A DNA stretch of 64,000 nucleotides from contig JAWXBM010000101.1 of NCBI GenBank assembly GCA_034440115.1, positions 12,753 to 76,752 on the forward strand. Reading direction: 5' to 3'. The translations under genes and the position numbers were made by a program. The DNA is from JAWXBM01 sp034440115. Lineage in GTDB: Bacteria > Pseudomonadota > Gammaproteobacteria > Xanthomonadales > SZUA-36. Shown here one piece after another: positions 1-8,617 of this stretch. Under the pieces are notes generated by a model. That model was given only the letters and a program-made list of their open reading frames with translations, did no database searches and had not been told where the DNA came from. Numbering within the stretch: position 1 is the stretch's first letter; every line of letters starts with the position of its first letter.

Positions 1-847
1 CGGTACCGATAACGCCAGCGACGAAGCGGTCTGGCTGGTGTTGCATAGTGTTGACGCCCCCTTGGATGGCAGCTTTGAGAACTGGCAACAAAAAGTCAGC
101 GCAGAGCAGGCCAGGCGGATTCGTGACTTGATCAGTATCCGCTTGAGCAGTCGTCAGCCACTGGCTTATTTGCTGGGCAGCGCCTGGTTTGCAGGTCTGG
201 AATTTGCGGTGAACGAGCATGTTCTGGTGCCGCGTTCTCCCATTGCAGAGCTCATTCTCGAGGTTTATTCACCATGGTTAAAGCCAGGCCAGCTGCATCG
301 TGTGCTGGATATGTGCACGGGTTGTGGCTGCATAGCCATAGCCAATGCCGTTTACTTGCCGGAAGTCCAGGTTGATGCGGCCGATATCAGCAGCAGCGCG
401 TTGGAGGTCGCAAAACACAATGTGGCGCTGCATGGGGTTGCCGACCGGGTCCGGCTGATACAGTCCGACTTGTTTACGGAACTGTCAGGGCAGAAATACG
501 ACCTGATTGTGTGCAATCCGCCTTATGTCGCCAATTTTCAGAGAAACAATTTGCCGGCGGAATATCAGGCCGAACCGGAGCTTGGACTGTATTCTGGGGA
601 GGATGGGCTGGATTTGTGCTTGCGCATCATGCTGCAATCACCCCATCATCTGACAGAAGACGGTATCCTGATCTGTGAAGTGGGCGAAAGTGCAGATCGT
701 CTGTCGGCAGTTTTGCCTGCAGTACCCTTTCTCTGGTTGGAATTTCATTCTGGCGGTGAAGGCATTTTCCTGCTGGGAAGGGACCTTTTGCTGCAGTCTG
801 CAGGTTGTATTGAAGCATTGATTGAGGATCGAAGTCGTGTCAGATAA
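1..847 (+). CDS. prmB: Ribosomal protein uL3 N5-glutamine methyltransferase, 5' end cut by window edge
   Basis: The open frame runs from base 2 with no start codon, so the N-terminus lies before the window. The first visible residues, GTDNASDEAVWLVLH, match the conserved start region of PrmB, placing perhaps 25-35 residues outside. The enzyme uses S-adenosylmethionine to methylate a glutamine side chain of ribosomal protein L3. The SAM-binding segment is visible as VLDMCTGCGCIAIA, and the catalytic NPPY motif as VCNPPYV, which is shared with the release-factor enzyme PrmC. The order prmB-aroC is common in gammaproteobacteria and supports PrmB over PrmC. The stop codon overlaps the aroC start by 11 bases, so the two are probably translated from one message. 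Confidence 0.9.
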   Translation, partial: GTDNASDEAVWLVLHSVDAPLDGSFENWQQKVSAEQARRIRDLISIRLSSRQPLAYLLGSAWFAGLEFAVNEHVLVPRSPIAELILEVYSPWLKPGQLHRVLDMCTGCGCIAIANAVYLPEVQVDAADISSSALEVAKHNVALHGVADRVRLIQSDLFTELSGQKYDLIVCNPPYVANFQRNNLPAEYQAEPELGLYSGEDGLDLCLRIMLQSPHHLTEDGILICEVGESADRLSAVLPAVPFLWLEFHSGGEGIFLLGRDLLLQSAGCIEALIEDRSRVR

Positions 848-1928
848 TTCCTTTGGTAAGTTGTTGCGTGTAACCACCTTCGGCGAAAGCCACGGGCCTG
901 CAATTGGTTGCGTGATCGATGGTTGCCCGCCTTTATTGGAAATCAGTGCGGCAGAGATAAAGCAGCAACTGGAACGCCGGGCCACTGGTCGCTCCAGGCA
1001 TACTTCACAGCGCCATGAGGCGGATGAAGTGCACATCCTGTCAGGTGTTTTTGAAGGCCGTACTACGGGTACATCGATTGCGCTGTTGATTGAGAATACC
1101 GATGCGCGCTCGAAAGATTATTCGGAAATCAAGACCCAGTTCCGGCCCGGGCACGCCGATTTCACCTATTGGAAAAAGTACGGCATTCGGGATTACCGGG
1201 GTGGTGGCCGCTCTTCTGCCCGTGAAACCACCATGCGGGTGGCTGCCGGCGCACTGGCGCGTAAATGGTTACATCAGGAGCTGGGTATTGAGATTCTTGG
1301 GTGGCTGGCGCAACTGGGACCCATTCGCACCGATGAAAACCCACAATGGGATAGCGTGGACGACAATCCTTTTTTCTGCCCGGATCCAGGCAAGGTACCG
1401 GAATTAGAGAGTTTTATGGATGCCTTGCGCAAATCCGGTGATTCAGCCGGTGCGCGGGTCAATGTAGTCGCCAGGAATGTACCGGCTGGTTTGGGCGCGC
1501 CCTTATACGGCAAGCTGGATGCCGAATTGGCGAGCGCCATGATGAGCATCAATGCGGCCAAGGCGGTTGAAATCGGCGCAGGATTTGCCAGTGTTGCGCA
1601 AAAAGGTTCAGAGCATCGTGACGAAATGACCCAGCAGGGCTTCCTGAGCAACCACGCAGGAGGTATCCTCGGTGGTATATCCAGTGGGCAGGATATTTTG
1701 GTCAGCACAGCATTCAAACCCACCTCCAGTTTACGGCTACCCGGACGTAGCGTGGACCAGGATGGCAATGAAATCGAAATTGTAACCAAGGGCCGCCATG
1801 ATCCCTGTGTGGGCGTCAGGGCCACGCCCATTGTGGAAGCCATGATGGCTTTGGTTTTGATGGATCACGTATTGCGTGACCGGGCCCAGATGGGTAAAAC
1901 TCGAGGTGTACAGATTGCGCTTGATTGA
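837..1928 (+). CDS. aroC: Chorismate synthase
   Basis: Last step of the shikimate pathway: 5-enolpyruvylshikimate-3-phosphate to chorismate, with reduced FMN. I chose the GTG at 837 because it gives the family N-terminus SDNSFGKLLRVTTFGESHG with GAGGAT upstream as ribosome site. An upstream in-frame TTG at 822 would add five residues with no family match. The 363-residue length is normal. Family signatures seen include GESHGPAIGCVIDGCPP near the N-terminus, the GRSRHTSQRHEADE stretch near residue 45, and RDYRGGGRSSARET near residue 125. It overlaps prmB by 11 bases. The product feeds trpF/trpBA and pheA, also in this window, but the shared location need not mean shared regulation. Confidence 0.97.
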   Translation: MSDNSFGKLLRVTTFGESHGPAIGCVIDGCPPLLEISAAEIKQQLERRATGRSRHTSQRHEADEVHILSGVFEGRTTGTSIALLIENTDARSKDYSEIKTQFRPGHADFTYWKKYGIRDYRGGGRSSARETTMRVAAGALARKWLHQELGIEILGWLAQLGPIRTDENPQWDSVDDNPFFCPDPGKVPELESFMDALRKSGDSAGARVNVVARNVPAGLGAPLYGKLDAELASAMMSINAAKAVEIGAGFASVAQKGSEHRDEMTQQGFLSNHAGGILGGISSGQDILVSTAFKPTSSLRLPGRSVDQDGNEIEIVTKGRHDPCVGVRATPIVEAMMALVLMDHVLRDRAQMGKTRGVQIALD

Positions 1929-1949
1929 AATCAATAGAACGCTTATAAA
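1921..1949 (+). promoter_or_regulatory. Candidate sigma-70 promoter for asd
   Basis: TTGATT at 1921-1926 and TATAAA at 1944-1949 are separated by exactly 17 bases, close to the sigma-70 consensus. The -35 hexamer overlaps the aroC stop codon. It sits 32 bases before the asd start codon, which itself has no clear Shine-Dalgarno sequence. Confidence 0.6.
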
Positions 1950-1981
1950 CAACAGCTTACATTTACTAATTAACTGAATTT

Positions 1982-3055
1982 ATGAATAGAAAACCCAGAA
2001 TTGCCGTCGTAGGTGCCACCGGCGCTGTTGGTGAAACCATGTTGTCCATACTGGCAGAGCGCGGCCATCGCGAGGATAGAGTCGTGGCGCTGGCCAGTGA
2101 ACGCTCCGTCGACGAAGACGTGGATTTCGGCAATACCCAACTGACTGTGCAGAACCTCGCCACATTTGATTTTACCGGCATCGATTACGCGCTGTTTTCC
2201 GCCGGAGGGTCGGTGAGCAAAGAGTTTGCACCGAAAGCGGCAGCCCGGGGAGCGATTGTCATCGACAATACTTCGGCCTTTCGTTACGACAAGGATATTC
2301 CTCTGGTGGTGCCGGAATGCAACGCGCATGTGCTGGATGGAATCAGCGGCGGTTGCATCATAGCCAACCCCAACTGCTCAACCATCCAGATGGTGGTCGC
2401 ATTGGCCCCCATCCATCGTGAAGCCGGGATCAGCCGCATAAATGTGGCAACTTACCAATCGGTCTCCGGTGCAGGCCGCAAGGGCTTGAATGAGTTGGCC
2501 CACCAAACAGCCGCGAAACTCAACTTCAAGGAAATTGAGCCATCTGCTTTTGCCCAACCCATCGCCTTTAACGTGATCCCCCAGATTGATGAGTTGCTGG
2601 AAAACGATTACTCCCGTGAAGAGATGAAAATGGTCTGGGAAACGCAGAAGATACTCGAAGACGAAAATATTCTGGTCAATGCCACGGCAGTTCGAGTGCC
2701 GGTGTTTTATGGTCATGCCGAGGCGGTGCATTTTGAAACGCGCGAAGACATCTCCCTTGAGCGGGTGCGCGAACTACTGCAAAACGCTGCCGGGGTAATG
2801 CTGGTGGAAGGCAAGGATAAACAGCATCCGACACCATTTACACATGGCGCTGGTAAGGATGCGGTTTATGTGGGCAGATTGCGGCGTGACATCAGCCACC
2901 CGCGCGGCATCAATATGTGGGTAGTAGCGGATAACGTCCGCAAAGGGGCTGCGCTCAATGCAGTTCAGATAATGGACTATCTTGAATCCAGGCAAACGCT
3001 GGCTGGCAACTCAGCCAAGGCGCACGTAAAATCGGTAGCAGCAAGTGCCGGATAA
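1982..3055 (+). CDS. asd: Aspartate-semialdehyde dehydrogenase
   Basis: Reduces aspartyl phosphate to aspartate semialdehyde with NADPH, the branch point to lysine, diaminopimelate, threonine and methionine. The N-terminal Rossmann motif reads VVGATGAVGETML, and the catalytic cysteine lies in NPNCSTIQM (about residue 130). The active-site region YQSVSGAGRKGLNEL follows near residue 158. At 357 residues it is a little longer than average because of a low-complexity tail after the last helix. Usg, the inactive paralogue often found here in pseudomonads, is a possible confusion, but Usg lacks the active-site cysteine and this protein keeps it. The gene precedes fimV as in Pseudomonas. A good promoter lies upstream; a ribosome site is not obvious. 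Confidence 0.93.
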   Translation: MNRKPRIAVVGATGAVGETMLSILAERGHREDRVVALASERSVDEDVDFGNTQLTVQNLATFDFTGIDYALFSAGGSVSKEFAPKAAARGAIVIDNTSAFRYDKDIPLVVPECNAHVLDGISGGCIIANPNCSTIQMVVALAPIHREAGISRINVATYQSVSGAGRKGLNELAHQTAAKLNFKEIEPSAFAQPIAFNVIPQIDELLENDYSREEMKMVWETQKILEDENILVNATAVRVPVFYGHAEAVHFETREDISLERVRELLQNAAGVMLVEGKDKQHPTPFTHGAGKDAVYVGRLRRDISHPRGINMWVVADNVRKGAALNAVQIMDYLESRQTLAGNSAKAHVKSVAASAG

Positions 3056-3118
3056 CAATTCCCGAATGGAATCAACCGGCCCAGATTTGTGGAAAGTCGG
3101 GGCCTGGTGGAGGGACAG

Positions 3119-5005
3119 ATGTCTTACAACATGAACCCTGCCAGGCTGATTTGGCTTGCCTTGCTGATATTGCTCAGCCCATCTGTATTTGCCCTTGGTT
3201 TGGGCAATATCAAGGTGGAGTCGTATCTTAACGAACCTCTCATCGCCCGTATCGATTTGCTGGTCCGACCAGGGGAAGATATTTCTGGTGTCACTGCCAA
3301 GCTGGCATCGGCCGAAGATTACGCCTTGATTGGTGCCAGTCGCGATGCGATTTCCGTGCCCCTGCGTTTCACCGTGGACACGCAAACAGATCAACCATTT
3401 GTGCGGGTTGCCAGCAATTTGCCGGTGAGCGAGCCGGTAGTTCGATTGATTATTGAGTTGAACTGGGCCAGTGGCCGTTTATTGCGCGAATACACCCTGT
3501 TCCTTGACCCGCCTACGGTTCCATCAGTGTCCACGCCACCACCGGTCATTGACCAGCGCAGGCAGCCACCAGCCGCAGCGCAGCCTGAACCCGCAATGGA
3601 AAGTGCTGTTGAAGAAGACTCCATTGTTGAAGATTCTTATTCGGCTGCGAAGCAAGCAGAACCGCCAGAGGAAGAGTCTGTCAGCCAAACGGGTGGGCAG
3701 TTCACCAGCGACAGTGGAGCCGAAGAAAGTGTATCCGACGAAAGTGTATACGGACCGGTACAATCCGGAGATACACTCTGGCGCATTGCCAGCAACTGGG
3801 CTGATAGCTCTGGAGCCAGTGTTAACCAGGTCATGCTGGCGATTCAACGCAACAACCCACAGGCTTTCATCAATAACAACATCAATCTGTTGAAACGCGG
3901 TGCCATTCTGCGTATGCCAGGCTCAGGCGATATCTCGGCAATTTCCTCCGCTGCTGCCCGCGAAGAAGTACAGCAACAAGAGCTGGTTTTTGCCGGCGGC
4001 GTGGCCTTACAGCCCAGTTCACAAGACAGCCCGCAAGCCAGTTCTCAGGCTATTGCGCCTGCAGTTGAAACACCACTGGTCGACGTTGCCTCTGAGATGA
4101 GCAGCACCAGCCAGGCAGACCCCCGTGTGAATGAAAGCCCACAACTGGAAATTGTACCGCCGTCAGAAGACTCCGGCACGGACAGCGCTTATGGTGCTAA
4201 AGACACAGCAGAGGGCAGTTCAGCTTCCACCTCGGCGGTGGCTTTACAGGAAGAGTTGGCTCGCAAAGAAGAGGCCCTGATCACCGAACAACAAACCAAT
4301 GAATATCTGCAACAGCGAATCAAGGAGCTGGAATCTCAGGTTCAGGCTGTAGGCTCTGCGGATCTGGTTGTAGAAGATGAAGAAATGGCCGCCATGGAAT
4401 CGCGCTTGCGGGATCAGCGCCAGGCAGATGATAGTGCTGGCGATGTCGAAGCGGAAGCGGTTCAGGCTGCGCCCGCTGTTCCGCAAGTGACTACTGATTC
4501 AAGCTCGGCTGGAAAGCCCTGGTATACCCGTTGGATCACCTGGGTGATTGTTCTTTTGGTACTGGCAGCCGCTGCGTTCGGATGGCTCCGCAGTCGTCGC
4601 GGCGGTGATGCTCCGGAACTGGCCGTTGCTGATACGAATGAAACTGGGGTGCGTGGCATTAAGGACGAAGCAGAAGAAATCCTCAAAGTCCTCAAGCCCG
4701 CAGATAAACCGGCACATTCCATTGACGAGGATAGTGATACCGTCAGTGATGCAAGCTCTAAAGAGGAGTCGGATGACGATTCGGGCAGGCCGGTAACCCG
4801 GTTTAGCCAGTCGAGACATTTTGATCATGAAGAAGCCCATGTCCTTGATGAAGACAGTGCAGACCCTGAGGTCAGGCTTGACCTGGCGAGGGCTTATATT
4901 GCCATGGGTGATCGCGAAGCTGCCCGTGCCATCCTGGGTGAGGTTATTGAACATGGCGATGAAGCCCAGAAGGCAGAAGCACAAGATATGCTGGCTGGCC
5001 TGTAG
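3119..5005 (+). CDS. fimV: FimV-like polar hub protein with LysM domain
   Basis: Inner-membrane protein of the FimV/HubP family, which organises the cell pole and, in pseudomonads, type IV pilus assembly. Start ATG 3119 is chosen for GGAGGGA eight bases upstream and because it gives a clean signal peptide ending near residue 25 (SPSVFA). Order of parts: the FimV N-terminal domain (GLGNIKVESYLNEPL onward); an acidic Pro/Ser-rich linker; a LysM peptidoglycan-binding domain from about residue 210 (VQSGDTLWRIASNW); a coiled coil at about 375-412; one membrane helix near 471-490; an acidic cytoplasmic stretch; and the conserved FimV C-terminal helical motif in the last 48 residues (DLARAYIAMGDREAARAIL). 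At 628 residues it is shorter than P. aeruginosa FimV, mainly in the linkers. Confidence 0.93.
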   Translation: MSYNMNPARLIWLALLILLSPSVFALGLGNIKVESYLNEPLIARIDLLVRPGEDISGVTAKLASAEDYALIGASRDAISVPLRFTVDTQTDQPFVRVASNLPVSEPVVRLIIELNWASGRLLREYTLFLDPPTVPSVSTPPPVIDQRRQPPAAAQPEPAMESAVEEDSIVEDSYSAAKQAEPPEEESVSQTGGQFTSDSGAEESVSDESVYGPVQSGDTLWRIASNWADSSGASVNQVMLAIQRNNPQAFINNNINLLKRGAILRMPGSGDISAISSAAAREEVQQQELVFAGGVALQPSSQDSPQASSQAIAPAVETPLVDVASEMSSTSQADPRVNESPQLEIVPPSEDSGTDSAYGAKDTAEGSSASTSAVALQEELARKEEALITEQQTNEYLQQRIKELESQVQAVGSADLVVEDEEMAAMESRLRDQRQADDSAGDVEAEAVQAAPAVPQVTTDSSSAGKPWYTRWITWVIVLLVLAAAAFGWLRSRRGGDAPELAVADTNETGVRGIKDEAEEILKVLKPADKPAHSIDEDSDTVSDASSKEESDDDSGRPVTRFSQSRHFDHEEAHVLDEDSADPEVRLDLARAYIAMGDREAARAILGEVIEHGDEAQKAEAQDMLAGL

Positions 5006-5039
5006 GTGAGCTAAGGCTGATAAATGGACTGATCTCAGG

Positions 5040-5077
5040 GGCCGGGCAGGGCAACCTGTCCGGCCTTTGTCTTTCTT
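5040..5077 (+). terminator. Rho-independent terminator after fimV
   Basis: An 11-bp stem, 5040-5050 with 5055-5065, has a GCAA tetraloop and one G-U pair and is followed by the T-rich TTTGTCTTTCTT. It separates fimV from truA, whose ribosome site begins immediately after. Confidence 0.85.
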
Positions 5078-5090
5078 CAGGAACAGGAAT

Positions 5091-5879
5091 ATGCGCTACG
5101 CCATTGGGCTGGAATACGACGGCAGCGGTTATCTGGGTTGGCAGATACAGCGTCAGGAGCCCACGGTACAGGGTTGCCTGGAGCAGGCCGTTGCGCAGGT
5201 TGCGAATCACGAAGTGCGGATCCATTGCTGTGGACGTACGGACTCGGGTGTACATGCTCTTTGCCAAGTAGCACATTTCGATTCCATGGCAGAACGCAGT
5301 GAACGTGCCTGGGTACTGGGGATTAACAGTAATTTACCGGCTGACATCAGTGTGTTGTGGATACGCCAGGTAGATGATGATTTTCATGCCCGCTTTGCAG
5401 CTTATGCCCGGTCTTATCAATACCGGGTGCTGAACCGCTGGATACGACCGGCTTTGGAAGCGCGTTACGTCAGCTGGTATCGCAAACCGCTGGATGCAGC
5501 ACGGATGCATGAGGCGGCACAGTTGCTGTTGGGTGCACATGATTTTTCGGCATTTCGGGCAGCAGGGTGTCAGGCCACACATGCGATCAGGGAAATCCAG
5601 GCGATCAGCGTCCGCCGACAGGATAACCGGATATTGTTGGACGTGACGGCCAATGGTTTCCTCTACCACATGGTGCGGAATATTGCCGGTAATCTGATGG
5701 CCATCGGCAGTGGCGAGCAGAAGCCCGGTTGGATGGCACAGTTGCTTGCAGGCCGGGACAGGACTCTGGCTGCCGCAACTGCAGCGCCGGAAGGTTTGTA
5801 TTTCATGGGTGCGCGGTACCCGGAAAAATACGCGCTGCCTTCAACAGCGATTGATTTCCCGGATCAGCGGGTTCATTAA
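5091..5879 (+). CDS. truA: tRNA pseudouridine(38-40) synthase
   Basis: Converts uridines 38, 39 and 40 of the tRNA anticodon arm to pseudouridine. ATG 5091 is preferred over upstream in-frame codons because it follows AGGAACAGGA and gives the family start MRYAIGLEYDGSGYLGWQ. The catalytic aspartate is in CGRTDSGVHA near residue 53. The second half holds the usual HDFSAFRAAGCQA and GFLYHMVRNIAGNL motifs. Length 262 is normal. The fimV-truA-trpF order is that of Pseudomonas. It is followed 26 bases later by trpF, so the two may be co-transcribed. Confidence 0.96.
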   Translation: MRYAIGLEYDGSGYLGWQIQRQEPTVQGCLEQAVAQVANHEVRIHCCGRTDSGVHALCQVAHFDSMAERSERAWVLGINSNLPADISVLWIRQVDDDFHARFAAYARSYQYRVLNRWIRPALEARYVSWYRKPLDAARMHEAAQLLLGAHDFSAFRAAGCQATHAIREIQAISVRRQDNRILLDVTANGFLYHMVRNIAGNLMAIGSGEQKPGWMAQLLAGRDRTLAAATAAPEGLYFMGARYPEKYALPSTAIDFPDQRVH

Positions 5880-5905
5880 TGGCCTATCGATAAAGAATCA
5901 GCGGA

Positions 5906-6520
5906 ATGAATAATGTAAGGGTAAAAATATGTGGTCTGACCCGCGATGAAGACGTCGCGGCAGCCGTGGGCTGCGGCGTAGATGCGCTTGGATTCGTCTT
6001 TGTGCCCGACAGCAAGCGCTGCATTACTGCAGCCACAGCCACAAGACTTTGTCAGTTGGTCCCGGCTTTTATTTCACGGGTTGGATTGTTCCTGGACCAA
6101 CCAGTTGCTGATATCGAAGAAATATTGCAGCAGGTGCCGCTCAGCGCCTTGCAATTTCACGGCCGCGAAAGCGCCGAATTTTGCAGACAGTTCATGCGCC
6201 CGTATATCAAGTCAGTGAGCCTTGAAGCAGGTAGCAGTATCTCTGATTTGGAGCACGTCTATCCTGACGCGGCTGCCATATTAGTAGACAGTCATGAACC
6301 CGGTGGCCTGGGAGGCACGGGAAAAACATTGGACTGGCAGCAGGTTCAACCCGGTTCGCGACCGCTGATATTGGCCGGCGGTTTGAACCCACAGAATGTC
6401 GCGGCTGCGATACAGTTGGTTCGCCCTTGGGCGGTAGATGTATCCAGTGGCGTGGAGTTTTCTCCTGGCATCAAGGATGCCGCAGCAATAAAGCTATTTA
6501 TCAGCGAGGCAAGGCAGTGA
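5906..6520 (+). CDS. trpF: Phosphoribosylanthranilate isomerase
   Basis: Third specific step of tryptophan synthesis, an Amadori rearrangement of phosphoribosylanthranilate in a TIM barrel. KICGLTRDEDVAAA at the N-terminus contains the catalytic cysteine, and VDSHEPGGLGGTGKTLDW with LAGGLNPQNV are family motifs at the later strands. The C-terminus VDVSSGVEFSPGIKD is also typical. Length 204 fits. The ATG at 5906 has only a weak purine stretch before it. The stop codon overlaps the trpB start (GTGA), which suggests translational coupling. Confidence 0.96.
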   Translation: MNNVRVKICGLTRDEDVAAAVGCGVDALGFVFVPDSKRCITAATATRLCQLVPAFISRVGLFLDQPVADIEEILQQVPLSALQFHGRESAEFCRQFMRPYIKSVSLEAGSSISDLEHVYPDAAAILVDSHEPGGLGGTGKTLDWQQVQPGSRPLILAGGLNPQNVAAAIQLVRPWAVDVSSGVEFSPGIKDAAAIKLFISEARQ

Positions 6521-7776
6521 GTACAGAGGCGTTACAGGCATTATTCCAAGCAACATCCCAAGCAACATCCCAAGTATCAACTCTGGTATCAGAGCCCGAT
6601 AATGGAGGGCATTTTGGCCCCTACGGCGGCAGTTATGTATCTGAAACACTGATACACGCACTGGATGAGCTGAAAACAGCCTGGAATCGCTGGCGTAAAG
6701 ACGATGATTTCGTCGCCAGGCTGGATGCCGATCTGGCGCATTTTGTCGGCCGGCCGTCACCGGTCTATTTCGCCAAACGGTTGACCGAATTATCGGGCGG
6801 GGCTCGTATCCTGCTCAAACGTGAGGATTTGAATCACACCGGTGCGCACAAGATCAACAACACCGTTGGCCAGGCCTTACTGGCTGAGCAAATGGGTAAA
6901 AACAGATTGATCGCCGAAACCGGAGCGGGGCAGCATGGCGTTGCTTCTGCAACAGTGGCTGCGCGGGCGGGCAAGGAATGTGTGGTCTACATGGGCGAAA
7001 TCGATATTGCCCGTCAAGCCAGCAACGTGTTTCGCATGAAGCTGCTGGGCGCGGAAGTTCGCCCCGTCAGTAGTGGGTCGAAAACCCTGAAGGATGCTTT
7101 GAATGAGGCCATGCGGGATTGGGTATCGAACATCGACGATACTTTTTACATCATCGGTACCGCAGCGGGTCCGCATCCTTACCCGGTTATGGTGCGGGAT
7201 TTCAATGCCATCGTGGGCCGCGAAGCCAGGCGCCAGATGCTGCAACAATATGATGCTTTGCCGGATGCGCTGGTTGCCTGCGTTGGCGGCGGCTCCAATG
7301 CCATAGGTCTGTTCCATCCTTTTATTGGCGACAGCTCGGTCAGGATGTTTGGTGTTGAAGCGGCTGGGCGAGGTCTGTCTTCCGGTGAACATTCGGCATC
7401 TTTGTGTGCTGGCCGGCCGGGCATCCTGCACGGTTGTCGCACCTATTTGATGGATGACAGTAATGGGCAGATCATCGATACCCACTCTGTTTCAGCCGGT
7501 TTGGATTATCCGGGAGTAGGCCCGGAGCATTCCTGGCTGAAGGATACGGGCCGGGTCGAATACGTGGGTATTACCGATCAGGAGGCACTGGATGCATTCC
7601 ATAAACTGACCCGCCTTGAAGGCATTCTGCCAGCGCTGGAAAGCAGTCATGCGGTTGCCTATGGCATGAAGCTGGCGGCAAACATGCGGCCGGATCAGAC
7701 GGTTCTGGTTAATTTGTCGGGCAGGGGCGATAAGGATGTAGCCACCGTGGCAGACCTGGAGAAAATAACGCTGTGA
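6517..7776 (+). CDS. trpB: Tryptophan synthase beta chain
   Basis: PLP-dependent beta subunit: joins indole and serine to make tryptophan. GTG 6517 overlaps the trpF stop as GTGA and gives a 419-residue protein. Longer in-frame readings upstream lie wholly inside trpF and were set aside. The PLP lysine is in HTGAHKINNT, the phosphate-binding loop is GGGSNA, and EHSASL and SGRGDKD are family motifs. The N-terminus, before the conserved NGGHFGPYGGSYV, holds a small direct repeat (ATSQATSQVS) that most TrpB proteins lack and that probably has no catalytic role. trpF-trpB-trpA stand together here, unlike the separate trpI-trpBA unit of fluorescent pseudomonads. Confidence 0.97.
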   Translation: MSTEALQALFQATSQATSQVSTLVSEPDNGGHFGPYGGSYVSETLIHALDELKTAWNRWRKDDDFVARLDADLAHFVGRPSPVYFAKRLTELSGGARILLKREDLNHTGAHKINNTVGQALLAEQMGKNRLIAETGAGQHGVASATVAARAGKECVVYMGEIDIARQASNVFRMKLLGAEVRPVSSGSKTLKDALNEAMRDWVSNIDDTFYIIGTAAGPHPYPVMVRDFNAIVGREARRQMLQQYDALPDALVACVGGGSNAIGLFHPFIGDSSVRMFGVEAAGRGLSSGEHSASLCAGRPGILHGCRTYLMDDSNGQIIDTHSVSAGLDYPGVGPEHSWLKDTGRVEYVGITDQEALDAFHKLTRLEGILPALESSHAVAYGMKLAANMRPDQTVLVNLSGRGDKDVATVADLEKITL

Positions 7777-8585
7777 CTAATCGCATAGACCAATGTTTCA
7801 TCCGGCTTGCCGCCAAATCCCGCAAGGCGCTGGTGCCATTTATCACTGCTGGTGACCCGCATCCGGACTGGACTGTGGGCATCATGCACCAGTTGGTGGC
7901 GTCAGGTGCCGATTTGCTGGAGCTGGGTATTCCTTTTTCCGATCCGATGGCCGACGGGCCGGTAATACAGGCTGCCAGTGAACGTGCCATTCGCAAGGGC
8001 GTCTCGTTGCGTTCGGTTTTGAGCATGGTGGCAAGCTTCAGGGAACAGGATCAGACTACTCCGGTAGTCCTGATGGGCTATATGAATCCGATCGAACGCT
8101 ATGGCTATGAAGCTTTAGCCGCAGATGCCGAAAAATCAGGCGTGGATGGCATACTGATGGTGGATTGCCCGCCTGAAGAAATGCTGGAGTTGACGATTCT
8201 GTTAGAGCAGCATGGCGTCCACCCGATTCGTTTGCTGGCCCCGACGACCACATCTGCACGGATCGGCTTGGTGGCAAAGCATGCCAAGGGTTATTTGTAT
8301 TACGTCTCCTTCAAAGGCATAACGGGCGCGGACAAACTGGATCAAGCAGGCATCGTGGCTCCCCTGAAAGAAATAAGGCAACACACCGACTTGCCAATAG
8401 CCGTGGGCTTCGGCATTAAGGATGCCGAAACAGCCGCCGCTGTATCGCAACTGGCTGATGGGGTGGTAATCGGCAGCGCGCTGGTTGAAACGCTGGCCAA
8501 AGCAATTTCAGTTGAGAATGCTGCTGAGTTGGCTGCCGGGTTTCTTGCGCCAGTTCGTAAGGCCATGGACAATGTGGCAGCATAA
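7773..8585 (+). CDS. trpA: Tryptophan synthase alpha chain
   Basis: Alpha subunit: cleaves indole-3-glycerol phosphate to indole, channelled to TrpB. GTG 7773 overlaps the trpB stop as GTGA. The TIM barrel shows LVPFITAGDPHPDWT (strand 1), LLELGIPFSDPMADGPVIQ carrying the catalytic glutamate and the phosphate/substrate region, MGYMNPIERYG, and LAPTTTSARI. The catalytic aspartate is expected in GVDGILMVDCPPEE. Length 270 is standard. The tight overlaps on both sides of trpB fit the strict one-to-one need for the two subunits. Confidence 0.97.
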   Translation: MTNRIDQCFIRLAAKSRKALVPFITAGDPHPDWTVGIMHQLVASGADLLELGIPFSDPMADGPVIQAASERAIRKGVSLRSVLSMVASFREQDQTTPVVLMGYMNPIERYGYEALAADAEKSGVDGILMVDCPPEEMLELTILLEQHGVHPIRLLAPTTTSARIGLVAKHAKGYLYYVSFKGITGADKLDQAGIVAPLKEIRQHTDLPIAVGFGIKDAETAAAVSQLADGVVIGSALVETLAKAISVENAAELAAGFLAPVRKAMDNVAA

Positions 8586-8617
8586 GCCAGCCGCGGTAAC
8601 CAGAGAGAGACAGTCTA

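Noticed and set aside
1982..3055. Usg (inactive Asd paralogue) instead of Asd
   Set aside because: The catalytic cysteine motif NPNCST is intact.
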